DNA from: Chitinophaga pinensis
GTDB taxonomy: Bacteria > Bacteroidota > Bacteroidia > Flavobacteriales_D > Crocinitomicaceae
Direction of reading: 5' to 3'
DNA length: 10,582 bases
NCBI GenBank assembly: GCA_945868555.1
Contig: CAMBMC010000063.1
Location: 1-10,582, forward strand
The notes under the pieces are model-generated. The model was not told the origin of the DNA, made no database searches, and worked only from the letters and a program-made list of their open reading frames with translations. Both the position numbers and the translations under genes were made by a program. Position 1 is the stretch's first letter. The number at the start of each line of letters is the position of its first letter. This document shows, piece by piece, positions 1 to 4,998 of this stretch.

Positions 1-1220
1 AAAAAGAAAGCAAACACCAAAAACTCATGGTTGCGGACTCGCCGAATGCGCTGCCTCAAACGTCCTGAAAAAAGAAATCGTGCTGTAAGATAGATGATCA
101 AAATACTTTCAATTCCATTCAAAATAAGTGAAACTGACAAGGCTTCCCAAATGTATGGACGATAAAAACCGGCCAGCACTGAATTTGGAAATGCCAGTGC
201 CATGCCTACTGGAGAATAGTCAGTTATTCCGAGATCATACCGATTTGTTCCATATGATTTATTGTTTGTCATGTCATCATTGATAATTGCAGCTTCCTGG
301 ATGTATTCATCCGCAATGGATGTTTGAAAGAAAAGAAGGATGGACGAAATGGAAATTGCTGCGATCAGCATGCGCAAGAGTGATCTTGCAAGGCCGTTGG
401 ATCCAAATTTTTTTCCAAGTCGCGCACTGTAAGCGAAAAGCAACGGAGCCAAAACCGTAAGTATCATAAATGAACGTACACGGTACATGACGTACAAACA
501 AATGAGCAACACGATCCAATTCTTTATGCTGCTTTTTTTGTCGGGTGAGAGGATTTGGTAAACATTCACTAAAAAGTAACACACGCTAATCCACATGAAG
601 CTGTCTTTTGATATTCCAGCACACCAGAAACTCAATGAGGGAATGAAGAAGATTGCAATGGCCAAGATTTGGTCTGAATGCAAATTATAGGACCGTACCA
701 ACTCAAAAAGTTTCCACGAAGCATTGGTGGTAATAAATGCAAAAATCAGAGAAAGCATGATGTAGCCTTTATAGCTTACAAACGTAAAAATTGAGACCAC
801 TTTACAGACAAAAAAACTAGGTATTTCGCCATAGACATGTCCGTCGGGAATACCAGTAGTGGTGTCAAAATTTTTAAATTGGCCGCCTTCAATTGGGTCA
901 GAAAAAAGTTCGCTAAAATACATGAATGGATCCTTCCAAAACAAATTGTTAAGTTTCACTGCCCCATCCCAAAATCCAATGGAGTCTCCTCCAGCCCCAT
1001 ATTCGATAATGTAAAACATACAATTGGCCATCACAAATAGCGTTATGAAGGCAAAGGCGCGTGGATAATATTTGTAATAGTCCAAATGCGAATTTCTGCG
1101 TTTCTTCAGGAAGATAAGAATGAAAATGATGCCAAGTCCAAATAGAGTCGCAAGGATATCGAGTGGGGTGAAAAACTCAAAATTCCGATCAATGTAAAAT
1201 TGCGCCGAACTATTATTCAA
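1..1220 (-). CDS. Multi-pass inner-membrane protein, possibly glycan-related, 3' end outside window
   Basis: Reading leftwards, 406 codons stay open to the window edge, so the C-terminus is missing. The protein is very hydrophobic, with about eight or nine likely membrane segments (roughly residues 20-38, 55-73, 141-163, 185-200, 207-223, 233-248, 250-265, 280-298, 360-380) and a soluble loop after segment 2 containing GGDSIGFWDG. Residues 193-206 read PSLSFWCAGISKDS, and 345-360 contain FPNS...FYRPYIWEA. From memory, such 'PS-FW-G-KD' and 'RP-WEA' patterns occur in large uncharacterised membrane proteins of polysaccharide loci (Wzy/EpsG- or GT-C-like); this is an inference, not a family assignment. 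It lies just downstream of rlmH on the same strand, so probably co-transcribed. The start is uncertain: the only in-frame start codon after the upstream stop and before the conserved-looking body is TTG (1220). A better ATG (1249) lies in another frame, see the A7 entry. Confidence 0.75.
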   Translation of the reverse strand, partial: MNNSSAQFYIDRNFEFFTPLDILATLFGLGIIFILIFLKKRRNSHLDYYKYYPRAFAFITLFVMANCMFYIIEYGAGGDSIGFWDGAVKLNNLFWKDPFMYFSELFSDPIEGGQFKNFDTTTGIPDGHVYGEIPSFFVCKVVSIFTFVSYKGYIMLSLIFAFITTNASWKLFELVRSYNLHSDQILAIAIFFIPSLSFWCAGISKDSFMWISVCYFLVNVYQILSPDKKSSIKNWIVLLICLYVMYRVRSFMILTVLAPLLFAYSARLGKKFGSNGLARSLLRMLIAAISISSILLFFQTSIADEYIQEAAIINDDMTNNKSYGTNRYDLGITDYSPVGMALAFPNSVLAGFYRPYIWEALSVSLILNGIESILIIYLTARFLFSGRLRQRIRRVRNHEFLVFAFF

Positions 1221-1249
1221 TTCTCTTTCTTTTTTTCAAAGGTAGGCAT
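1217..1249 (-). other. Short frame ATG...TGA with A-AAA-AAG slippery heptamer before the membrane gene
   Basis: ATG at 1249-1247, 16 nt after the rlmH stop, encodes MPTFEKKKEN and ends at TGA 1219-1217. That TGA overlaps the TTG codon (1220-1218) of the downstream frame as TTGA. The frame holds an A7 tract (1236-1230) read as gaA AAA AAG, which is the dnaX-type -1 slippery heptamer in the correct phase. A -1 slip there, or one extra A in the tract, gives MPTFEKKERELNN and continues into the long membrane-protein frame. The joined N-terminus looks natural: a short charged head before the first membrane segment. Explanations are a sequencing or assembly indel, a genuine one-base deletion, slippage-based expression control, or a leader peptide with stop-start coupling. 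I saw no clear stimulatory stem-loop downstream. Confidence 0.55.
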
Positions 1250-1265
1250 TTTCTTTTTTTATCTC

Positions 1266-1739
1266 TTATTGGTGGTGGTAGGGCTCGCCGCGTTGGATGG
1301 TCATGGCGCGGTACAACTGTTCGAAAAAGATCATGCGCACCATCTGATGGGAAAAGGTCATCTCAGATAAACTGATTTTACCCGCTGCTTGCGCATAAAC
1401 GTCATCTGAAAATCCGTAAGCCCCGCCAATGACAAAGACAAGTGCTTTTCCACCAGCGTTGAATCGTGCAGTCAAAAATTCTGAAAATCCAAGCGATGAA
1501 TAGGTCTTGCCGCGTTCGTCCATCAGGTACAAATGCTCAGCACTTCCAATTCGCTCTAGAATCTCTTTCCCCTCCAATTCTTTGATTTGCTGTTCGGAAA
1601 GATTCTTCTGGTTTTTTAGGTCGGGAATTTCAATGCGCTCAACAGCAATGTAATGCTTCAAGCGGCCTAAATATTCCTGCTCCCCATCCTCCAAAAACTT
1701 CTTCCCTGTTTTGCCAATACAGATGATTTTTATTTTCAT
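1266..1739 (-). CDS. rlmH: 23S rRNA (pseudouridine-1915-N3)-methyltransferase RlmH
   Basis: At 157 residues this is the normal length for RlmH, a SPOUT-class homodimeric methyltransferase. It uses S-adenosylmethionine to methylate N3 of pseudouridine 1915 in helix 69 of 23S rRNA on assembled 70S ribosomes. Family signatures are clear: YLMDERGK at 71-78, the SAM-binding trefoil-knot segment FVIGGAYGF at 102-110, SLSEMTFSHQMVR at 123-135, the EQLYRA helix at 140-145, and the C-terminal GEPYHH at 151-156 that is typical of the family. The ATG at 1739 gives the standard MKIKIICIGK N-terminus. It is divergent from the DUF4783 gene, and the membrane-protein gene follows 16 nt downstream on the same strand. 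Nothing is missing from the known core motifs. Confidence 0.97.
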   Translation of the reverse strand: MKIKIICIGKTGKKFLEDGEQEYLGRLKHYIAVERIEIPDLKNQKNLSEQQIKELEGKEILERIGSAEHLYLMDERGKTYSSLGFSEFLTARFNAGGKALVFVIGGAYGFSDDVYAQAAGKISLSEMTFSHQMVRMIFFEQLYRAMTIQRGEPYHHQ

Positions 1740-1756
1740 GCCTCGAATTTACACCA

Positions 1757-1789
1757 TCAAGATAAATGAATGTTAGGTCTAAGGGCAAA
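1757..1789 (-). promoter_or_regulatory. Weak candidate promoter for rlmH
   Basis: On the minus strand, TTTG (1789-1786) is followed after 21 nt by TATCTTGA (1764-1757), which resembles the Bacteroidota -33/-7 elements TTTG and TAnnTTTG with two mismatches in the second. It lies about 17 nt upstream of the rlmH ATG, which leaves a very short leader. This is pattern matching only. Confidence 0.25.
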
Positions 1790-1807
1790 GATTTCTACCA
1801 GAATACC

Positions 1808-1837
1808 TTAACAACTTTTTTTAAGGCACTATTTTTG
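1808..1837 (+). promoter_or_regulatory. Candidate promoter for the DUF4783 gene
   Basis: TATTTTTG at 1830-1837 is an exact match to the Bacteroidota -7 consensus TAnnTTTG. TTAAC at 1808-1812, 17 nt upstream, could serve as a loose -33 element. Transcription would start around 1844, upstream of the ATG at 1871 but downstream of the ATG at 1766, which argues for the shorter protein. Confidence 0.45.
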
Positions 1838-1870
1838 CTAATTTCGGCCGTTCAAAAAACAACGATAGTT

Positions 1871-2254
1871 ATGAGTGTTGTCTATTCTTTTCTTCTAGGG
1901 CTTATCTTGAGTGTTCATTTTCAAAGTGATATTCCCTATTCAACCATAGAAAATGCCTTTGCTACAAATGATGCGCAAGACATTACAGCACTTGGAAAGG
2001 AGAAAATCCTGATCAACATCCTAGGAAAAGAAGGGGTGTATAGTCAATCTCAAGCCAATTTGGTGCTTAAAGATTTCTTCACCAAAAAACCTGGCTCATC
2101 CTTTAAGTTTATTTTTAAAGGCAAGGAAGCATCCGATGGTTCGTTCGCCATTGGAACCTATCAATCCAAATCGGAAGAATTTCGCGTCACCATTCACTTT
2201 AAAAAGGTAAGCGGAGATTTCTTAATCGAAAGCCTCTCCATCGAAAAATCGTAG
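1871..2254 (+). CDS. DUF4783 family small exported protein
   Basis: From the ATG at 1871 this encodes 127 residues, the usual size for DUF4783 proteins of Bacteroidota, whose function is unknown. Residues 1-18 form a hydrophobic stretch that fits a signal peptide (MSVVYSFLLGLILSVHF), so the mature protein is probably periplasmic. The mature part shows the family pattern: IENAFATNDAQDI (26-38), a GVYSQSQANLVLKDFF segment (55-70), and FAIGTYQSKSEEFRVTIHFKK (92-112); the overall look is that of the small NTF2-like alpha+beta fold (inference). The frame is open back to an ATG at 1766, which would add 35 residues with no family character and would bury the candidate promoter and the signal peptide, so I prefer 1871. 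From memory, rlmH, a DUF4783 gene and nadC are often neighbours in Flavobacteriia, as here. Confidence 0.75.
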   Translation: MSVVYSFLLGLILSVHFQSDIPYSTIENAFATNDAQDITALGKEKILINILGKEGVYSQSQANLVLKDFFTKKPGSSFKFIFKGKEASDGSFAIGTYQSKSEEFRVTIHFKKVSGDFLIESLSIEKS

Positions 2255-2272
2255 TTTAGTTGGTAGTAAATC

Positions 2273-2305
2273 GTGGCTTCGAGTCTGCTATCGCACCTTA
2301 GCCAC
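2273..2305 (+). repeat. Imperfect hairpin at the left edge of the left intergenic repeat
   Basis: GTGGCT (2273-2278) pairs with AGCCAC (2300-2305) across a 21-nt loop. It follows the DUF4783 stop by 18 nt and leads into the period-7 repeat. There is no T-run after it, so it is not a normal intrinsic terminator. The right-hand copy of the repeat also carries a hairpin (GGTGG-CT-CCACC, 3347-3358) at the matching edge. Confidence 0.35.
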
Positions 2306-2368
2306 CAAACTCGTCATTAGTCATTAGTAATTAGTAATTGATCATCTGTAATTAGTCATTAGTAATTA
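2301..2368 (+). repeat. Left intergenic repeat: GCCACCAAA edge plus eight period-7 units
   Basis: The edge GCCACCAAACTCGTCATT (2301-2318) runs into eight 7-bp units between 2313 and 2368: GTCATTA twice, GTAATTA, GTAATTG, ATCATCT, GTAATTA, GTCATTA, GTAATTA. An inverted relative sits at 3285-3352 on the other side of nadC. It contains stops in several frames and lies wholly between genes. The nadC start follows 37 nt later, so the repeat may lie in the nadC leader. Confidence 0.8.
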
Positions 2369-2405
2369 GATTTCATTCTTCATTTTTAATTTTTAACTCA
2401 TTAAA

Positions 2406-3245
2406 ATGCTCTACGACATCATCGACAACGCACTCCGCGAGGACATTGGCTCGGGCGACCACTCCACATTGTCGTGTGTGCCAAAAAACGCCCAAGGTTC
2501 AGCTCGATTAATCATCAAAGAAGATGGTGTACTTGCTGGGGTAGAATTGGCGCAGATTATTTTTCACCGTTTCGACCCTACATTGAAGATTGAAGTTTTT
2601 TTGGAAGATGGCGCACACGTGAAAAAAGGGGATGTGGCCTTTGTGGTTGAAGGCAGCTCAAGATCCATTCTTACCACAGAACGCCTTGTCTTGAATTTCA
2701 TGCAACGAATGAGTGGAATCGCTACTCAAACTGCGCGCATCATTGAATTGATCAAAGACACGAATACACAACTCCTAGATACCCGAAAAACAACGCCTGG
2801 AATTCGTTACATGGAAAAATGGGCGGTCAGAATTGGAGGTGCAGTGAATCACCGTTTCGGCTTGTACGATATGATCATGCTCAAAGACAACCATGTCGAT
2901 TATGCCGGAGGAATTGAACCAGCGATTGTGCAAGCGCAACAGTACATTCAGAACCATCAACTGGACATAAAAATTGAAGTGGAAGTAAGAAACGAAAAGG
3001 AATTGAATGAAGTGATTGCAGTAGGTGGCGTGCAGCGCATCATGCTCGACAACTTTTCTCCAGAAAGAATCGCAGCAGTATTACCAACGATCCCAAAAGA
3101 ATTTGAGGTGGAAGCATCAGGCGGCATAACCATAGACAATATCCGTGCTTACGCTGAAACGGGCGTGCACTTCATTTCCGTTGGGGCATTGACCCACAGC
3201 GTAAAAAGCATGGATATGTCGTTGAAGGCTTCTTTGGAGTATTGA
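2406..3245 (+). CDS. nadC: Nicotinate-nucleotide pyrophosphorylase (carboxylating), quinolinate phosphoribosyltransferase
   Basis: The enzyme converts quinolinate and PRPP to nicotinate mononucleotide, pyrophosphate and CO2, the entry of de novo NAD synthesis into pyridine nucleotides; it is cytosolic and usually a dimer. Its 279 residues are the family's normal length. The N-terminal open-faced domain (about 1-105) includes REDIGSGDHST (11-21) and the TERLVLNFMQRMSGIAT stretch (91-107). The C-terminal barrel carries the substrate-binding residues: DTRKTTPG (125-132), NHR (148-150), MLKDNH (158-163), EVEV (191-194), MLDN (213-216), EASGGI (236-241) and SVGALTHS (258-265). All core basic and acidic residues expected for quinolinate, PRPP and metal binding appear present. 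No other NAD gene (nadA, nadB) is in view. The gene converges on the GGGP synthase gene and is bracketed by inverted intergenic repeats. Confidence 0.97.
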   Translation: MLYDIIDNALREDIGSGDHSTLSCVPKNAQGSARLIIKEDGVLAGVELAQIIFHRFDPTLKIEVFLEDGAHVKKGDVAFVVEGSSRSILTTERLVLNFMQRMSGIATQTARIIELIKDTNTQLLDTRKTTPGIRYMEKWAVRIGGAVNHRFGLYDMIMLKDNHVDYAGGIEPAIVQAQQYIQNHQLDIKIEVEVRNEKELNEVIAVGGVQRIMLDNFSPERIAAVLPTIPKEFEVEASGGITIDNIRAYAETGVHFISVGALTHSVKSMDMSLKASLEY

Positions 3246-3259
3246 ACATAGAACATATT

Positions 3260-3393
3260 CTATCAGCGTAGCGGTCCTTTTTTTTAGTTACTAATTACCA
3301 ATTACCAATTACTAATTACGAATGACGAGTTACGAATTACGAATTTGGTGGCTCCACCGCAGCGGTCTATGCTCTATTAGCGTAGCGGTCTAT
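3260..3393 (+). repeat. Direct repeats of AGCGTAGCGGTC around the right intergenic repeat
   Basis: CTATCAGCGTAGCGGTC (3260-3276) and CTATTAGCGTAGCGGTC (3374-3390) match at 16 of 17 positions. A third, partial copy, GCAGCGGTCTAT, lies at 3359-3370. The two full copies flank the period-7 array, and the middle copy forms the interrupted palindrome ACCGC-A-GCGGT (3356-3366). They fill the gap between the convergent nadC and GGGP synthase genes. Confidence 0.75.
3285..3352 (-). repeat. Right intergenic repeat: inverted copy of the period-7 array
   Basis: Nine 7-bp units run from 3285 to 3347 (TAGTTAC, TAATTAC, CAATTAC twice, TAATTAC, GAATGAC, GAGTTAC, GAATTAC, GAATTTG); read on the minus strand they are GTAATTA/GTAATTG/GTAATTC variants. 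The edge, read 3352 to 3335 on the minus strand, is GCCACCAAATTCGTAATT, matching the left copy's edge at 16 of 18 positions. A hairpin GGTGG-CT-CCACC (3347-3358) closes the edge. Confidence 0.8.
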
Positions 3394-3398
3394 TGTCT

Positions 3399-4142
3399 TT
3401 AAACCTTGACATCCAACAAAGCTTTATAAGCCCGCACATCCAACAAAAAGTCTATATCCTCCTCCAATTTATTTCCAATCACAACAACTGAAGCTCCAGC
3501 CTTGTGCAATGCATCAATTTCCTCGATCTGACGAATACCCCCGCCAACAATGATTGGAAGTCCAAGGTCGCTGATCGTTTGAATGCATTTCTCTGAAACA
3601 CGATCTTTCGCTCCGCTGCCAGCATCAAGATAAAGCAGCTGCATGCCAAGTAGCTTTCCTGCCAATGCTGTGTTGCGAATAATCGAGAACGAATCGCCCG
3701 GAATCGGAGACGTTTGACTAACATAAGCCACAGACGATTTAGTTCCTCCCTCAATTAAGATGTACCCAGTTGGAAGAACCTCTATGTTCATCTCTGACAA
3801 TTCGTGTGCAGCAGAAATATGATGTCCGATCAAATAATCTGGATTTCTACCAGAAATTAAACTGAGAAATAAAATGGCATCGGCTTCATCTGAAATTTGA
3901 TGAAATGATCCAGGAAAAATAATCAGCGGTATGTTCGAACGTGAACGAATCGCTGAAATTGTTTGTTGAAATTCATTCCGACTAACGGTGCTTCCACCAA
4001 CAAACACATAATCGACTTTAGCGAAACTGGCCTTTTCGAGTAGCGCAAACAATTTTTCACCATTGTCGCATTTCTCTGGATCGATGAGAACGGCAATTCC
4101 TTTTGAAATTTCCCTGAAAGACTCAAGATATGGTTTTGTCAT
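3399..4142 (-). CDS. Geranylgeranylglyceryl/heptaprenylglyceryl phosphate synthase (GGGPS/PcrB family)
   Basis: This TIM-barrel prenyltransferase joins a long prenyl diphosphate to sn-glycerol-1-phosphate, forming an archaeal-type ether bond. Such enzymes are known from Bacteroidota as well as archaea and Firmicutes PcrB, although the end product in Bacteroidota is poorly defined. Its 247 residues suit the family. Visible motifs are LIDPEK (19-24), FVGGS (47-51), IIFPGS (74-79), SLISGRNPDYLIGHH (94-108), PTGYILIEGG (124-133), YLDAGSGA (171-178), VGGGIR (199-204) and GNKLEED (223-229), the last groups forming the phosphate-binding site. The prenyl chain length cannot be read from sequence alone. 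The ATG overlaps the stop of the upstream phosphopantetheinyl transferase gene as ATGA, so translation is probably coupled. There is no neighbouring glycerol-1-phosphate dehydrogenase in the window, so the source of the glycerol-1-phosphate is not visible. Confidence 0.93.
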   Translation of the reverse strand: MTKPYLESFREISKGIAVLIDPEKCDNGEKLFALLEKASFAKVDYVFVGGSTVSRNEFQQTISAIRSRSNIPLIIFPGSFHQISDEADAILFLSLISGRNPDYLIGHHISAAHELSEMNIEVLPTGYILIEGGTKSSVAYVSQTSPIPGDSFSIIRNTALAGKLLGMQLLYLDAGSGAKDRVSEKCIQTISDLGLPIIVGGGIRQIEEIDALHKAGASVVVIGNKLEEDIDFLLDVRAYKALLDVKV

Positions 4143-4765
4143 TCTTCCTGCAATGCGTTAATGTTGACTGATACGACCAAGTCATCAAGCGTAAAAATAG
4201 AGATTTCAGTATGAAGAATTTTATCTCCTGAATGAATTCTCCCTTTCCACAGATTTTTTTCGAGTCGTGACAGATGCAATTCTGTGCTGAAGAGTATTCC
4301 TTTTCTTCCGGCTATTTTATAGAGTGCCTCTTTTCCAGACCATACCTTGGTCATGTCAATAACCGAAGAACTGTCCAATGCCTTAGCTTCAGCGGTGGAC
4401 AAAAACTTGGATGAAAGTTTTACCAATCGTGCATCAATTTTTTCTAAATCAAGCCCCACGGGAAAATCTTTTGAGAAGGCGATTCCAACGACGCCCTTAG
4501 CATGACTAATCGAAATAAATCCCTCGTCCTCTATATAAGGTGCACCAAGGACATCATAATGTATGTGTGTAAATCCAAAAATGCGGTGACGTAAGATCCG
4601 CGTTGCCACAAATTCCATCTTGCGCTTGATGTGCGTGAAGGTAAAGTAGCGTTCTGTTTCTTGATCGGTGAGATGGTCCAAATAATCAGCAGGGTCAAAT
4701 GCCTCATAGCGCAACAAATGAATGTTGACTGAATCAATTGAATGTATTTCTTGTTTGAACTGCAC
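4139..4765 (-). CDS. 4'-phosphopantetheinyl transferase superfamily protein (Sfp/AcpT-like)
   Basis: The enzyme transfers the phosphopantetheine arm of coenzyme A to a serine of an acyl or peptidyl carrier protein, making the active holo form. It has 208 residues in two similar halves, as in Sfp-type single-chain enzymes. Motifs: KRKMEFVATRILR (47-59), GAPY (74-77), SISHAKG (85-91), VGLDLEKID (103-111) with the metal ligands D106 and E108, and WSGKEALYK (142-150) with the third acidic ligand E146. The start is GTG at 4765: the upstream in-frame codons reach a stop six codons back, and GGGA lies 5 nt before the GTG as a ribosome binding site. An upstream ATG (around 4793) is in another frame and soon stops. 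It is the first gene of the pair with GGGP synthase. Whether it serves fatty-acid ACP, an aryl-polyene or flexirubin pathway, or others cannot be told here. Confidence 0.9.
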   Translation of the reverse strand: MQFKQEIHSIDSVNIHLLRYEAFDPADYLDHLTDQETERYFTFTHIKRKMEFVATRILRHRIFGFTHIHYDVLGAPYIEDEGFISISHAKGVVGIAFSKDFPVGLDLEKIDARLVKLSSKFLSTAEAKALDSSSVIDMTKVWSGKEALYKIAGRKGILFSTELHLSRLEKNLWKGRIHSGDKILHTEISIFTLDDLVVSVNINALQEE

Positions 4766-4803
4766 TGAATTCCCTTTTTACAAATGAACTCATTTTTTTA
4801 AAG

Positions 4804-4830
4804 AAAATTTAGTTGAAAGAAAATTAACAA
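4804..4830 (-). promoter_or_regulatory. Candidate promoter for the PPTase-GGGPS pair
   Basis: On the minus strand TTG (4830-4828) is followed after 16 nt by TAAATTTT (4811-4804), seven of eight matches to TAnnTTTG. It is 38 nt upstream of the GTG start. The region is AT-rich, so chance matches are likely. Confidence 0.3.
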
Positions 4831-4922
4831 TGAAAAGAGTGCAATCCCTTAATAATGTTGGGTTAGCAATTTGATATTCGTGTCGTGTCACAAAAAATGT
4901 TGATTTTAATTTTTTTTAACAC

Positions 4923-4954
4923 TTCGGTAAAGCCAACGATTTTTTCTATATTTA
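4923..4954 (+). promoter_or_regulatory. Candidate promoter for the TonB receptor gene
   Basis: TATATTTA (4947-4954) matches seven of eight positions of the Bacteroidota -7 element. TTCG (4923-4926), 20 nt upstream, could be a one-mismatch -33 TTTG. The implied leader before the ATG at 4999 is about 40 nt. The 233-bp gap to the divergent PPTase gene also contains T-rich stretches but no hairpin, riboswitch or operator I can name. Confidence 0.35.
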
Positions 4955-4998
4955 TCGGCTTAAAAGCGACAAACTAGTTGAATGTCTAAACTAAACGT

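Noticed and set aside
307..582. 91-codon minus-strand frame with its own ATG
   Set aside because: It lies in another frame inside the long membrane-protein gene; the main frame gives coherent transmembrane segments and this one has no family character.
837..1040. 67-codon plus-strand frame
   Set aside because: It is antisense to the membrane-protein gene, with no ribosome binding site or recognisable domain.
2313..2368. CRISPR-like or minisatellite array
   Set aside because: The units are only 7 bp, directly adjacent with no spacers, and degenerate; this is a short tandem repeat, not a CRISPR.
3248..3285. Intrinsic terminator after nadC (ATAGAA-CATA-TTCTAT hairpin and a T8 run)
   Set aside because: The stem is AT-rich and only 6 bp, and the T-run begins 14 nt after it, too far away for a standard intrinsic terminator.
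2301..3352. nadC as cargo of a transposon with terminal inverted repeats
   Set aside because: No transposase and no target-site duplication are visible, and the rlmH-DUF4783-nadC order looks ancestral, so nadC is more likely native with repeats on both sides.
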